56,368 nucleotides of DNA from an uncultured Paracoccaceae bacterium (GTDB lineage: Bacteria > Pseudomonadota > Alphaproteobacteria > Rhodobacterales > Rhodobacteraceae), in contig CAKZVL010000108.1 in assembly GCA_937922155.1 (NCBI GenBank), forward strand, positions 1 through 56,368, given 5' to 3'. Below, piece after piece: positions 36,433 through 46,373 of the stretch (positions are counted from its first letter, which is position 1; every line of letters starts with the position of its first letter). The translations under genes were made by a program, and so were the position numbers. The notes under the pieces were generated by a model. It was given only the letters and a program-made list of their open reading frames with translations, ran no database searches and was not told the origin of the DNA.

Positions 36433-38625
36433 TCAGTAAAAACTTTGTGGATCAATATCGATGCTCAGCCTAAGGGTGTTAGACAATCGAAATTGACCGA
36501 CCCACTGGCTTAGCGCTTTCTGCAAGGGGGCCGACTTTTCCGCCTTCACCAATAGGCGCACCCGGTGTCGCCCGCGAATGCGCGCAATCGGTGCCGGTGC
36601 CGGGCCATAAACCTGCGCCCCGATCTGGCGCAATGGCCCGTCGCGCCGCGCCATGTCTGCGCCGAGGTCAAACACCTCTTGCATGTCGGGGCTGCTCAAC
36701 ACAATTCCCGCCATACGCCCATAAGGCGGCACGCCCGCTTGCTTGCGCTCCGCAGCCTCAGCACTCCAAAACGCCTCTTCATCGCCGGCAAGGATGGCCC
36801 GGATCACAGCATGCTCTGGCTGATAGGTTTGCAGCAACGCCTCTCCCGGCTTTTCAGCCCGCCCAGCGCGCCCCGCAACCTGACGCATCAATTGAAACGT
36901 CCGTTCTGCCGCGCGCAGATCCGATCCTTGCAACCCAAGGTCCGCATCAATCACACCGACAAGCGTCAGGTTGGGAAAGTTATGGCCCTTGGCCACCAAC
37001 TGGGTGCCAATCACGATATCACACCCGCCTTGCGCGATCTCTTCGATATGGGCCTTCATCGCGCGGGCCGATCCATAAAGGTCCGATGAAAGCACCGCGA
37101 CACGGGCCTCCGGAAACAGCTCTTGCACCTCTTCACCCATCCGTTCCACACCGGGGCCAACCGCGCTTAGGCGATCCTCGGCCTCGCAATGGGGGCACAC
37201 GGTCGGCATTGGCTTCGTTTCCCCGCATTGATGGCACATCAACCGCTTTAAAAAACGATGCTCCACCATCCGCGCATCACAATCATCGCATCCAATCTGA
37301 TGACCACAAGCACGACACAACGTAATCGGTGCATAGCCACGGCGATTAAGAAAAATCAGCGATTGTTCCTGCTTGTCCAGCCGGTCCTGCAAGGCACTGC
37401 GCAGGCTTGGCGAAACCCACTTGCCCCCGGGCACATCCTCTGCCCGCATATCAATCGCCGACATTTTGGGCAAAACCGCTGGCCCAAATCGCGCATCCAA
37501 AGTCAGGCGCTCATATTTGCCCGCCTCCACATTCGCCCAGCTTTCCAATGACGGCGTGGCCGATGCAAGGATCACGCGCGCATCATTCAATGACGCCCGT
37601 AGCACCGCCATATCCCGCGCGTTATATAGAACGCCGTCTTCCTGCTTATAGGACGTGTCATGTTCCTCATCGACAACGATCAAGCCCAAGGATTGATACG
37701 GCAGATAAAGCGCAGAACGCGCACCAACAATCAGTTGCGCCGCGCCCTGCCCGACCATCTTCCAGCAACGCCGACGCTCTGTCATCGTCACACCAGAATG
37801 CCACTCCGCTGGCTTCATGCCAAATCGGGCTTCAACGCGGGTCAGAAACTCACCGGTCAACGCAATCTCTGGCAACAGGACAAGCGCCTGCCGACCTTGG
37901 CGCAAACATTCCGCGACGGCTTCTAGATAGACTTCCGTCTTGCCGGACCCGGTCACTCCCTTCAGCAATGTCGTCCCATAGGTGCCAGCGGTGATCCCCT
38001 CACACAACTGGGTCGCGACGGTTTGCTGATCCGCAGTCAAATCCTTTGCACCATAATCCGGGTCAAGCCGCGGGTACGGCGTGTCGCGCGGCGCATCAAC
38101 CTCCGCCACCGCACCCAGTTTCACAAGGCCTTTAACAACAGACGATCCAACACCCGCCATCTCTGACAGTTCTTTCAGGGTAAAGGACAGCCCGCCATAC
38201 TCTTCGAGCACCGCCAAAACCTTCTGGCGCGCATCCGTCAACCGATCCGGCACCTGATCCCCAAGCCGATAAACCTTGCGCATCGACGGCGGATCACCCA
38301 GCCCCGGCGCACGCGTGGCAAGGCGCAACATCGCATTCATCGGGGTCAGCGTATAGGCCGCAACCTTTTCCAAAAATAACTGCATCTCTTCGCGCATTGG
38401 GGCCACATCAATCACGCGAATAACCGACCGCACCTTGTTGATGTCAAAATCCCCCTTGCCCGGCCCCCAAACCACACCGCGAACCTTGCGCGGCCCCAAA
38501 GGCACCTCGACAAACGCACCGGCCATGACGCCACCTTCTGGGGCTTTGTAATCCAAAAACCTGTCCAGTGGTTGCGCAGTCAAAACAGCAACCAACTGAC
38601 CTTCATGGAAAAAGCCGTCTCTCAT
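36433..38625 (-). CDS. priA: Primosomal replication-restart helicase PriA
   Basis: This 730-residue protein starts from ATG 38625 ([20 protein letters not shown]). The N-terminal DNA-binding domain is followed by the helicase core: Walker [12 protein letters not shown] (about 220-230), DEEH box ([12 protein letters not shown], about 316) and motif VI-type text ([20 protein letters not shown]). The inserted zinc-binding region has paired Cys ([23 protein letters not shown]; about 435-480). It restarts collapsed replication forks. An apparent extension to 39393 is antisense to the transaldolase gene and is rejected. Confidence 0.96.
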   Translation of the reverse strand: MRDGFFHEGQLVAVLTAQPLDRFLDYKAPEGGVMAGAFVEVPLGPRKVRGVVWGPGKGDFDINKVRSVIRVIDVAPMREEMQLFLEKVAAYTLTPMNAMLRLATRAPGLGDPPSMRKVYRLGDQVPDRLTDARQKVLAVLEEYGGLSFTLKELSEMAGVGSSVVKGLVKLGAVAEVDAPRDTPYPRLDPDYGAKDLTADQQTVATQLCEGITAGTYGTTLLKGVTGSGKTEVYLEAVAECLRQGRQALVLLPEIALTGEFLTRVEARFGMKPAEWHSGVTMTERRRCWKMVGQGAAQLIVGARSALYLPYQSLGLIVVDEEHDTSYKQEDGVLYNARDMAVLRASLNDARVILASATPSLESWANVEAGKYERLTLDARFGPAVLPKMSAIDMRAEDVPGGKWVSPSLRSALQDRLDKQEQSLIFLNRRGYAPITLCRACGHQIGCDDCDARMVEHRFLKRLMCHQCGETKPMPTVCPHCEAEDRLSAVGPGVERMGEEVQELFPEARVAVLSSDLYGSARAMKAHIEEIAQGGCDIVIGTQLVAKGHNFPNLTLVGVIDADLGLQGSDLRAAERTFQLMRQVAGRAGRAEKPGEALLQTYQPEHAVIRAILAGDEEAFWSAEAAERKQAGVPPYGRMAGIVLSSPDMQEVFDLGADMARRDGPLRQIGAQVYGPAPAPIARIRGRHRVRLLVKAEKSAPLQKALSQWVGQFRLSNTLRLSIDIDPQSFY

Positions 38626-38656
38626 GTTAGCGCCAACATTCTGGGGGTTTTCGTGA

Positions 38657-38668
38657 CCATGCGCATGG
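38657..38668. promoter_or_regulatory. Palindrome between priA and tal
   Basis: The perfect 12-bp palindrome CCATGCGCATGG sits in the 90-base divergent spacer between priA and the transaldolase gene. It may be an operator, but no cognate regulator or promoter alignment is evident, and short palindromes also arise by chance. Confidence 0.25.
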
Positions 38669-38715
38669 GGTACTAGGTCCGCAACCAAACGCCAACCACC
38701 CAAAAGGAACGCGAC

Positions 38716-39369
38716 ATGAAATTCTTCGTAGACACCGCTGAAATCGACGCCATCAAAGAACTCCACGCTCTTGGCATGGTGGATGGGGTTACAACCAACC
38801 CGTCGCTCATCGCCAAATCCGGGCGCGACATTCTGGAAGTCACGAAAGAGATTTGCGATCTCGTTGATGGCCCCGTGTCCGCAGAAGTCGTTGCACTCGA
38901 CGCCGACACAATGTTGGCCGAAGGGCGCAAGCTGGCCAAAATCGCCGACAACATCGCCGTCAAGGTGCCGCTGACATGGGCAGGTCTGCAAACCTGCAAA
39001 ACGCTGTCGGAAGAAGGCACGATGGTCAACGTCACGCTCTGCTTTTCCGCCAACCAAGCGTTGCTGGCTGCCAAAGCCGGGGCAACCTTCATCAGCCCCT
39101 TCATTGGTCGGCTGGACGACATCAACATCGACGGGCTGGAATTGATCGAAGACATCCGTACAATCTATGACAACTACGGGTTTGAAACCCAAATCCTCGC
39201 CGCCTCGATCCGCAGCGCCAACCATATGTCCGACTGCGCCAAAATTGGTGCCGACGTCGCCACCGCGCCGCCAAATGTCATCAAGGGCATGGCCAATCAC
39301 GTCCTGACCGACAAAGGGCTGGCTGGCTTCATGGCGGACGTTGAAAAAGCGGGCATCAAAATTCTCTAA
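38716..39369 (+). CDS. tal: Transaldolase / fructose-6-phosphate aldolase family
   Basis: This 217-residue cytosolic enzyme of the short TalC/FSA-type subfamily begins [20 protein letters not shown]. The Schiff-base Lys83 lies in [25 protein letters not shown] and [19 protein letters not shown] are family signatures. It may act as the transaldolase of the pentose phosphate pathway; sequence alone does not separate transaldolase from fructose-6-phosphate aldolase. AAAGGAACGCGAC precedes the ATG. It is divergent from priA and ends at a strong terminator. Confidence 0.93.
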   Translation: MKFFVDTAEIDAIKELHALGMVDGVTTNPSLIAKSGRDILEVTKEICDLVDGPVSAEVVALDADTMLAEGRKLAKIADNIAVKVPLTWAGLQTCKTLSEEGTMVNVTLCFSANQALLAAKAGATFISPFIGRLDDINIDGLELIEDIRTIYDNYGFETQILAASIRSANHMSDCAKIGADVATAPPNVIKGMANHVLTDKGLAGFMADVEKAGIKIL

Positions 39370-39408
39370 GTAAAAGCGTCCAGCGGGCAACACTTACCCA
39401 GCGAAAGT

Positions 39409-39440
39409 AAGCTGCATCCATGGATTGGGTGCAGCTTTTT
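39409..39440 (+). terminator. Rho-independent terminator after tal
   Basis: An 11-bp stem AAGCTGCATCC (39409-39419) / GGGTGCAGCTT (39427-39437), with one G-T pair and a 7-base loop, is followed by TTT. It separates tal from the DUF484-xerC pair. Confidence 0.85.
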
Positions 39441-39488
39441 CTATGAACGCCTGCTAAGATGCCAAAAATCAAAAAGATGAGCAGCTAA

Positions 39489-40196
39489 ATGACCAAAACA
39501 CCCCTGATGGAAAACCACGTTCGCGAAAAAATTATCGCGGACCCCGAAATGCTTTTGGAAGATCAGGACATTATGCAAGCGCTCGTCGCGGCAAATGAAC
39601 AATCCATGGGCACCAACATCGTTGACCTGCGCGGCATCGCGATGGAACGGCTCGCCGCACGGCTGGATCGCTTGGAAGACACCCACCGCTCTGTAATCGC
39701 GGCCGCTTACGAAAACCTCGCCGGGACGAACCAAGTGCATCGCGCCGTGCTGCGCCTACTGGATGCCACCAAATTCGAGGACTTCCTAAGCGACCTTGCA
39801 GGCGACGTCGCAGATACCTTGCGCGTGGATGCAATGCGCTTAGTCCTAGAAAGCTCTGAGACAGCCGCCGATCCCGCCGTCAAAAAGATGAACCAAATCT
39901 TGAATGTGGTCGAACCGGGCTTTTGCGACCAATACATCACCCAAGGCCGCGACATCCCTGTGCGACCCGTCACACTGCGCCAAACAAAGACAGAAGACGA
40001 AAAGGTCTATCAAGAACAAGCTGACTATGTCCGGTCAGAGGCGTGCCTGAAACTGGATTTCGGCGACGGTCGGATGCCCGGAATGCTGGTCATGGGTTCC
40101 GAGGATCCACATTTGTTTACCCCGCAGCAAGGCACCGACCTCCTAACCTTCTTTGGTGGCGTTTTCGAACGCACCATGCGGCAGTGGCTGGGGTGA
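39489..40196 (+). CDS. DUF484 family protein
   Basis: This 235-residue soluble protein has a GAF-like fold by family. The N-terminus VREKIIADPEMLLEDQDIMQ is the typical DUF484 opening. A helical segment (IAMERLAARLDRLEDTHRSV) and the C-terminal domain ending FFGGVFERTMRQWLG follow. DUF484 genes commonly lie directly upstream of xerC, and here the stop overlaps the xerC GTG as GTGA, implying coupling. The function is unknown; a link with chromosome-dimer resolution is suggested only by context. Confidence 0.88.
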   Translation: MTKTPLMENHVREKIIADPEMLLEDQDIMQALVAANEQSMGTNIVDLRGIAMERLAARLDRLEDTHRSVIAAAYENLAGTNQVHRAVLRLLDATKFEDFLSDLAGDVADTLRVDAMRLVLESSETAADPAVKKMNQILNVVEPGFCDQYITQGRDIPVRPVTLRQTKTEDEKVYQEQADYVRSEACLKLDFGDGRMPGMLVMGSEDPHLFTPQQGTDLLTFFGGVFERTMRQWLG

Positions 40197-41107
40197 TTTC
40201 CCCGGCCCTCACCAAGGCGCTGAACACATGGCTTGACCATCAACGCGCGCTGTCGGGGGCTGCCGAAAATACGGTGAAAGCTTATCAGACCGACGTGTTG
40301 GGCTTTCTGGCATTCATGACGCAGCACAAGGGCGAAACCCAAGGGCTCGCACCCATCGCTGCGGTGAAAGTCGGCGACATGCGATCATGGATGGCGCACG
40401 AACGCGGACGCGGCGTCGGGGCGCGATCACTGGCGCGATCTCTATCGGCGGTCAAATCGTTCTACCGATGGCTCGCCGAAAAGGAAGGGTTCGAACCGAC
40501 CGCTGTCCTCTCGACACGATCCCCAAAGTTCACCAAAAAGCTGCCAAGGCCACTGTCCGAAGACGCGGCCAGCGCGATGCTCGACACGGTTGAGTTGCAA
40601 TCCCTCACCCCGTGGATCGCAGCTCGCGATCAAGCCGTCGTAACCCTCCTTTATGGATGTGGCCTACGTATATCCGAAGCCCTCGGCCTCACAGGCGCAG
40701 ACAGCCCATTGCCCGACACCCTGCGGATCAAAGGCAAAGGCGGCAAAGAACGCATCGTCCCCGTCATCGACGCCGCCCGCGACGCCGTCGAAATCTATCG
40801 CCACATCTGCCCACACGACTTGACCGACAATGGCCCATTGTTCCGGGGCGCGCGCGGCGGCGCCCTCAACCCAAGACTGGTGCAAAAGGTGATGGAACGC
40901 GCCCGCATGCAACTTGGCCTTCCAGCCACCGCGACACCGCACGCCATGCGCCACAGTTTTGCGACACATCTCCTCACAGCAGGCGGCGATCTGCGATCCA
41001 TCCAAGAACTGCTTGGGCATTCTTCGCTTTCGACCACACAGGCCTACACTGCCGTTGATGGCGCGCGCTTGATGGAAATCTATGACAAAGCACATCCTCG
41101 CGCCTGA
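40193..41107 (+). CDS. xerC: Tyrosine recombinase XerC
   Basis: This 304-residue recombinase starts from GTG 40193 (MISPALTKALNTWLDHQRAL), overlapping the DUF484 stop by three bases. The SAM-like N-terminal core-binding domain spans about 5-95. The catalytic residues are R159 (GCGLRISEALG), the Lys in GKGGKER (about 182-185), H250 and R253 (HAMRHSFATHLL), H276 (LGHSSLSTTQAY) and Tyr285. With XerD it resolves chromosome dimers at dif near FtsK. The longer reading from 40043 lies within DUF484 and is rejected. Confidence 0.95.
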   Translation: MISPALTKALNTWLDHQRALSGAAENTVKAYQTDVLGFLAFMTQHKGETQGLAPIAAVKVGDMRSWMAHERGRGVGARSLARSLSAVKSFYRWLAEKEGFEPTAVLSTRSPKFTKKLPRPLSEDAASAMLDTVELQSLTPWIAARDQAVVTLLYGCGLRISEALGLTGADSPLPDTLRIKGKGGKERIVPVIDAARDAVEIYRHICPHDLTDNGPLFRGARGGALNPRLVQKVMERARMQLGLPATATPHAMRHSFATHLLTAGGDLRSIQELLGHSSLSTTQAYTAVDGARLMEIYDKAHPRA

Positions 41108-41191
41108 ATATGCGATCATTCAGGAATGATCTGCCCTCAAACCCCCGGTAAGCCATTGCCCACGCGTCTATAATCCTTCAAACACGGCCCT

Positions 41192-41887
41192 ATGCATATC
41201 ACAACCAAAGCCCTGTTGGTTCACCTGTTCACCGCAACTGGTGCCGTTTTCGCGATGCTGGCGATGCTGGCCGCTGTTCAGGAAAAATGGAGCCTGATGT
41301 TCGTTTGGCTGGTCGTGGCCTTTATCGTTGATGGCGTCGATGGCCCATTGGCCCGCAAATACGATGTGCGCACCAATGCACCTAATTTTGACGGGGTGCT
41401 GCTTGATCTGATCATCGACTACCTGACCTATGTCTTTATTCCAGCCTTCGCACTTTATGCATCCGGGTTGATGGATGGCTGGTCCGGTTGGGTCGCGATC
41501 ATCCTGATAACCTTTGCCTCTGCGATGTATTTCGCCGACACGCGGATGAAAACCAAAGACTATTCATTCAAAGGATTCCCTGGTTGTTGGAACATGCTCA
41601 TCCTAGTGCTGTTCGCGCTCGAACCGCCTTGGTTTGTCTGCCTGATTATCGTGATCATGCTCGCAGTTGCGATGTTCCTGCCGATCAAATTTGTACACCC
41701 AGTGCGCACAGCACGGTGGCGCAACATCACATTGCCGATGGCCATCGGCTGGACAGCCTTTGCAGGCTGGGCCGCATGGGTGGACTTCAACCCGGAAAGC
41801 TGGGCCCATACGGGACTGGTGATCACATCTATCTACCTCTTGGCGGCAGGTGCCGTGCAACAGGTGATCTACGGCCCTGACGGCTAA
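41192..41887 (+). CDS. pcs: Phosphatidylcholine synthase
   Basis: This 231-residue CDP-alcohol phosphatidyltransferase contains DGVDGPLARKYDVRTNAPNF then DGVLLDLIID, the DG-x2-AR-x8-G-x3-D-x3-D catalytic motif in the Pcs-specific form. About six to eight membrane helices are present. It condenses CDP-diacylglycerol with choline in the inner membrane, the choline-dependent PC route of alphaproteobacteria. The last four bases overlap the convergent EamA transporter gene. It starts 84 bases after xerC with no terminator seen. Confidence 0.94.
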   Translation: MHITTKALLVHLFTATGAVFAMLAMLAAVQEKWSLMFVWLVVAFIVDGVDGPLARKYDVRTNAPNFDGVLLDLIIDYLTYVFIPAFALYASGLMDGWSGWVAIILITFASAMYFADTRMKTKDYSFKGFPGCWNMLILVLFALEPPWFVCLIIVIMLAVAMFLPIKFVHPVRTARWRNITLPMAIGWTAFAGWAAWVDFNPESWAHTGLVITSIYLLAAGAVQQVIYGPDG

Positions 41888-42720
41888 ACCCGCGTCAGGA
41901 TCACACCACCAACGATCAAGGCCGCAGCAGCCGCTTTGCCTTTGGTCATCCGCTCACCGAACACCAACCAGCCGATCAAGACCGCGAACAAAATCGACGT
42001 CTCGCGCAAGGCCGCAACAAGGGCGATGGGCGCCTGTGTCATGGCCCAAACGACAACAGCATAGGCCACAAGGGATGCCGCCGCAGGAATAATCCCCGCC
42101 CGCCACGCCGCAAAAGACGCGCGTGCAATCGTCCTGCCTTTCAACATCAAGATCGCAGGCACATAAAAGAAGCCTGACAAAAACAGCAACCACGCCACAT
42201 AGGGCAACGCCGCCCCATTGACCCGCGCACCAACCCCATCAACCAACGTATACCCCGCCGTCGCGCTAGCCGCGCCAAAGGCATAAGGAATCAACCGGCG
42301 ACTCTCGCCCGAGGTCCAAGCGCCATGCGCCATCAGCAAGATGCCCGCCCCCAGAACAGCAACGCCTAGATATTCAACACCAGTGATCGGATCCGCCAAA
42401 AAGAACAGGCTGAACACCATCACCAAAAGCGGCGCAGACCCACGCGAAATCGGATAAACCCGGCTGAGGTCGCCCTGTTCATAGGCGTAGGCAAGGAACA
42501 ATTGATACACCATATGGATCAAGCCAGAAGCGATCAGCCAGACCCATGCTTCTGCTTTCGGCATCGGCAACCAGACCAAGACCGACAGCCCAATCAGCGC
42601 TTGCCAGACCGTAAAGATCATCATCGTGGTCTGCTTATTGCCACCGGTTTTGATGATCGCATTCCAGCCCGCATGCAAAAGGGCGGCACCTAGAACGGCT
42701 GCGAATATCCCAAAACTCAC
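41884..42720 (-). CDS. EamA/DMT-family transporter
   Basis: This 278-residue inner-membrane protein has about ten helices as two EamA repeats (AAVLGAALLHAGWNAIIKTG at the start, FLADPITGVEYLGVAVLGAG closing the first half, ILFAVLIGWLVFGERMTKGK near the end). FLADPI and FGERMT are typical repeat ends. Substrates of DMT exporters vary and none can be assigned. It is the last gene of the ileS-ogt-EamA series and overlaps ogt as ATGA, implying translational coupling. Confidence 0.88.
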   Translation of the reverse strand: MSFGIFAAVLGAALLHAGWNAIIKTGGNKQTTMMIFTVWQALIGLSVLVWLPMPKAEAWVWLIASGLIHMVYQLFLAYAYEQGDLSRVYPISRGSAPLLVMVFSLFFLADPITGVEYLGVAVLGAGILLMAHGAWTSGESRRLIPYAFGAASATAGYTLVDGVGARVNGAALPYVAWLLFLSGFFYVPAILMLKGRTIARASFAAWRAGIIPAAASLVAYAVVVWAMTQAPIALVAALRETSILFAVLIGWLVFGERMTKGKAAAAALIVGGVILTRV

Positions 42721-43169
42721 AGCAACAGCCCCGCAGCCCCTTCAAGCTTTAGCAAGGCGACCTTCGCCTCAACCCCGCCAGCGCCCGAAAACCCACCAAG
42801 CGAATTAGCACCCAAGACGCGATGGCACGGGATCAAGATCGCAATAGGATTGGCGCCGCAGGCTTGGCCAATCGCTTGGGCCGACACGCCCAGTTCTTTG
42901 GCCAAATCGCCATAGGTGCGGGTTTCCCCATAAGGAATGGCACAAAGGGCTTCGTAAAACCGTAGCTGAAATTCAGACCCGCGCGGCGCAAGCGGCAGGT
43001 CAAACACCTGCCGCGTTCCTGCGAAATACGCAGCCAGTTGACCACAGGCGCTCTGCGCCAACGCCCCATCGGGTAAGGTGCCCGCCCTACCCCAATGCAG
43101 CGCGGTAATTGATGTGACATCCCCGTCAAACCCAATCGGTCCAACGGGGCTATCCATCAAGACGGTCAT
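42717..43169 (-). CDS. ogt: Methylated-DNA-protein-cysteine methyltransferase
   Basis: This 150-residue suicide repair protein removes O6-methylguanine lesions. Acceptor Cys115 lies in ILIPCHRVLGANSLGGFSG. AIPYGETRTYGDLAKELGVS (the helix-turn-helix region) and AQAIGQACGANPIAILIPCH are family text. It has no Ada regulatory N-terminus, so it is the Ogt-type stand-alone form. It is coupled to ileS (TGATG overlap) and to the transporter downstream. Confidence 0.95.
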   Translation of the reverse strand: MTVLMDSPVGPIGFDGDVTSITALHWGRAGTLPDGALAQSACGQLAAYFAGTRQVFDLPLAPRGSEFQLRFYEALCAIPYGETRTYGDLAKELGVSAQAIGQACGANPIAILIPCHRVLGANSLGGFSGAGGVEAKVALLKLEGAAGLLL

Positions 43170-46063
43170 CAGCTCAACGCAGCATTACAACGACCACAAA
43201 TACCTGCATGGGAATGGCTGCCAACGTCTGGCAAAATCTTCCAACACCGTTCGCACTTATCACCGTCCGCCTTGGCAAAGCTCACCGCGACGCCCTCGAT
43301 CTCTTCGATCTTAAACGCATCTGCGGGGGCCGCATCAGTGCTGATATGAATGCCCGACGTGATGCAAAGGTCATCAAATGGAACCGTCTTCAATATCGCC
43401 GCATCCGCGTCACTGACATAAACGGTCGGCGCCGCCTCAAGGGAGGCACCAATCACCTTCGCTGTCCGCTCAACCTCAAGCGCGCCTGTCACAACCCGAC
43501 GCACACGGCGAATTGACGACCATTTGGCCGCCAGTTCATCGTTGCGCCACGTCTTTGGCGTCTCTGGGAAGTCCTGCAAATGAACCGACCCGTCCTTGCC
43601 GCGTTCCAACCAAACCTCTTCCATGGTGAACGGCAACACTGGCGCAAGCCATGTATTCAACCGCTCCAGCACCAGCTCCAAAGTCCAAAGGGCGGCGCGG
43701 CGGCGATCCGTATCGCCATCACAATACAACGCATCCTTGCGGATATCGAAATAATAGGCAGACAAATCAACAGTCGCAAACTGGAACACCGTTTGGAACA
43801 TGCCTTGGAAATCAAAGGCCGCATATCTTTCGCGCACAGCTTCATCCAGCTCTGACAAACGATGCAAAACCCATTGCTCCAACTCTGGCATATCGGCCAC
43901 GGCAACCTCTGCCTGCGACCCATCCAGATTGCCCAAAAGGAAACGATAGGAATTACGCAAACGGCGATAACTATCCGCAACGCCTTTCAGGATTTCAGGC
44001 CCGATCCGCTGATCGTTCATGTAGTCCACTTGGGCTACCCAAAGGCGCAGAATATCCGCACCATATTGCTGGATCACCTCAGCAGGCGCGATGATATTGC
44101 CGATAGATTTGGACATCTTCACGCCCTTATCATCCAGCGTGAATCCGCACGTCACCACATTACGATACGGCGCACGGCCAAGCGTTCCACAACCCTGCAA
44201 CAGCGATGAATGGAACCAGCCCCGATGCTGATCTGTACCTTCAAGATAGACATCCGCGATGCCATCCTCGGTCCCATCTTCGCGATCGCGCAGGACAAAG
44301 GCATGGGTCGACCCGCTGTCGAACCACACGTCCAAAACATCCATGACCTGATCATACTCATCCGGGTTGACGATGCCGTCCAGCACACGCGCTTTGAACC
44401 CATCCTCAAACCAAACATCCGCGCTCTGCTCTTCAAAGGCTTTCACGATCCGCGCGTTCACCTCTGCATTCTTCAGCAGGTAATCCGCATCCGTCGGCAA
44501 CGCGCCCTTCTTTGTGAAACAGGTCAACGGAACACCCCAAGCGCGCTGGCGCGACAGCACCCAATCCGGGCGGCTTTCGATCATCGAATACAACCGATTG
44601 CGCCCAGTCTGCGGATGCCATGTCACCAGTTCGTCAATGGATTTCAACGCCCGTTCGCGGATCGTATCGCCCATCTCGCCCATACCATCATCCAGCTTGC
44701 GATCGACACTGGCAAACCATTGCGGCGTATTGCGATAGATGATCGGGGCTTTGGATCGCCAGGAATGCGGATAGCTGTGCTTGATCTTGCCACGGGCCAG
44801 CAATCCACCAACCTCAACCAGCTTGTCGATGACAGCTTTGTTGGCATCCCCCTCACCGCCCTTGCGGGACAGGATGTACTTACCACCAAAGAACGGCAAA
44901 TCCGCACGGAACCCGCCGTCATCCATGACGTTATAAGTGATGACCTGCTCCAGCATGCCAAGGTCACGGTAAAGCTCAAATTCCTCCATCCCGTGGGACG
45001 GGGCGCAATGCACGAAACCAGTACCTTCGGTGTCGGTGACGAAATCAGCCGCACGGAAATCGCGGATGTCATCCCATTCGCCGTTTGAACCCTCTGCACC
45101 ATGAAGCGGGTGGGTCAAGTTAATCTTGCCCAGATCATCCGCAGTGACGTCACACAAACGACGATACATCGTTTCATCCAAACGCGCCTTGCTTAGGACA
45201 TCGCCCGCAAGGTTATCAGCAAGGATATAGCGATCCCCGATACTCAGCCAGGCCTCTTCAGGACGGCCCGTGACCTCATACAAACCATAGGAAATGTCAG
45301 CGCCATAAACGACGGCCTTGTTGGACGGAATGGTCCAAGGAGTCGTCGTCCAGATGACAACCTGCGCGCTATCCAGCGTCTTATCGCCCGTACCCACAAC
45401 CTTAAACTTCACCCAAACTGTAAAGCTCTCCTTGTCGTGATACTCCACCTCCGCCTCTGCCAGCGCGGTCTGCTCCATTGGGGACCACATCACTGGCTTT
45501 GACCCTTGGTACAAAGTCCCGTTCATCAGGAACTTCATGAACTCATCCGCGATGACGGCCTCAGCACGATAATCCATCGTCAGATAAGGGTTTTCCCATT
45601 TGCCGGTGACGCCAAGGCGCTTGAACTCATCCAGTTGCACGCCGACCCATTCGTCCGCAAAGGCACGACATTCGCGGCGGAAATCAACGATTGGCACATC
45701 GTCTTTGTTCTTGCCCTTCTTGCGGTACTTCTCTTCGATCTTCCACTCGATCGGCAGACCATGACAATCCCAGCCGGGCACGTAACGGGCATCAAATCCC
45801 ATCATCTGGTGGGAACGCACAACAAAATCCTTCAACGTCTTGTTCAGCGCATGACCAATGTGCAAATGCCCATTCGCATAAGGCGGCCCATCATGCAGGG
45901 TAAAGGGCGTGCGCCCTTCCTTCTCACGCAAGCGGTCATAAACGCCAATCTCTTCCCAACGGGCCAGCCACTCAGGCTCGCGCTTGGGCAAACCGGCCCG
46001 CATCGGAAAATCGGTCTTTGGCAGGTTTAGGGTATCTTTGTATTCGGGGGTGTCGGCGCACAT
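43169..46063 (-). CDS. ileS: Isoleucyl-tRNA synthetase
   Basis: This 964-residue class I synthetase has the HIGH-type motif HLHIGH (66-71) and KMSKS (649-653). The editing (CP1) domain lies between them, and the C-terminal zinc-binding CERCWK and CGRCNAAL are present. It charges tRNA-Ile. It heads the ileS-ogt-EamA series and is divergent from the asd attenuator. The upstream 241-base gap shows no T-box and no recognisable RNA switch for ileS itself. TolB-operon tilS elsewhere in the window prepares one of its tRNA substrates. Confidence 0.98.
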   Translation of the reverse strand: MCADTPEYKDTLNLPKTDFPMRAGLPKREPEWLARWEEIGVYDRLREKEGRTPFTLHDGPPYANGHLHIGHALNKTLKDFVVRSHQMMGFDARYVPGWDCHGLPIEWKIEEKYRKKGKNKDDVPIVDFRRECRAFADEWVGVQLDEFKRLGVTGKWENPYLTMDYRAEAVIADEFMKFLMNGTLYQGSKPVMWSPMEQTALAEAEVEYHDKESFTVWVKFKVVGTGDKTLDSAQVVIWTTTPWTIPSNKAVVYGADISYGLYEVTGRPEEAWLSIGDRYILADNLAGDVLSKARLDETMYRRLCDVTADDLGKINLTHPLHGAEGSNGEWDDIRDFRAADFVTDTEGTGFVHCAPSHGMEEFELYRDLGMLEQVITYNVMDDGGFRADLPFFGGKYILSRKGGEGDANKAVIDKLVEVGGLLARGKIKHSYPHSWRSKAPIIYRNTPQWFASVDRKLDDGMGEMGDTIRERALKSIDELVTWHPQTGRNRLYSMIESRPDWVLSRQRAWGVPLTCFTKKGALPTDADYLLKNAEVNARIVKAFEEQSADVWFEDGFKARVLDGIVNPDEYDQVMDVLDVWFDSGSTHAFVLRDREDGTEDGIADVYLEGTDQHRGWFHSSLLQGCGTLGRAPYRNVVTCGFTLDDKGVKMSKSIGNIIAPAEVIQQYGADILRLWVAQVDYMNDQRIGPEILKGVADSYRRLRNSYRFLLGNLDGSQAEVAVADMPELEQWVLHRLSELDEAVRERYAAFDFQGMFQTVFQFATVDLSAYYFDIRKDALYCDGDTDRRRAALWTLELVLERLNTWLAPVLPFTMEEVWLERGKDGSVHLQDFPETPKTWRNDELAAKWSSIRRVRRVVTGALEVERTAKVIGASLEAAPTVYVSDADAAILKTVPFDDLCITSGIHISTDAAPADAFKIEEIEGVAVSFAKADGDKCERCWKILPDVGSHSHAGICGRCNAALS

Positions 46064-46247
46064 CGGTGGCGTCCTTCAGTCATAACAATAGGAAAAAAGA
46101 GGGCGGTGCGCCATCGCAGACACCTTTGCCCGGCCACGCCTTAGCGGACCGGGATCATAATTCGTATGATTGCGAATATCATCATGCTTTGGCTTATATG
46201 CGACATCCGCGATCTTGCAAGTTAAGACAGCATTTCGAATCGACGAT

Positions 46248-46276
46248 TTGCGGCAACGTTCACCAATTCTTGCAAT
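46248..46276 (+). promoter_or_regulatory. Candidate promoter for the asd leader
   Basis: TTGCGG (46248-46253) and TGCAAT (46271-46276) are spaced by 17 bases. They would start transcription near 46283, about 22 bases before the leader ATG. An alternative pair is TTGCAA (46270-46275) with TAAACG (46293-46298). Both are moderate matches, so the exact promoter is uncertain; transcription must begin upstream of 46305 if the attenuator works. Confidence 0.3.
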
Positions 46277-46304
46277 GGCAAAGGCCACCTGCTAAACGCG
46301 CCGC

Positions 46305-46373
46305 ATGAACCAACTGATGTCCAAAACCATGACGACCAAAACCACCGCTCCGGCGGGGGTTTGTTTGGCATGA
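46305..46373 (+). CDS. Putative Thr/Met/Lys-rich leader peptide of asd
   Basis: This 22-codon ORF (ATG to TGA) begins MNQLMSKTMTTKTTAPAG. Five Thr codons, three Met and two Lys are concentrated in codons 7-14 (K-T-M-T-T-K-T-T, 46323-46346). Thr, Met and Lys are the amino acids made from aspartate semialdehyde. The last third of the ORF (46352-46367) is also the 5' arm of an antiterminator. The layout matches E. coli thrL-type leaders. The weak point is the missing strong ribosome-binding site. Confidence 0.7.
   Translation: MNQLMSKTMTTKTTAPAGVCLA

Noticed and set aside
38626-39393. Apparent 256-residue N-terminal extension of PriA giving a 986-aa ORF
   Set aside because: The extension is exactly antisense to the transaldolase gene, and PriA family N-termini match the start at 38625. 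It is an open antisense frame, not coding sequence.
44210-45088. 292-codon plus-strand ORF opposite ileS
   Set aside because: Antisense shadow inside a well supported synthetase gene.
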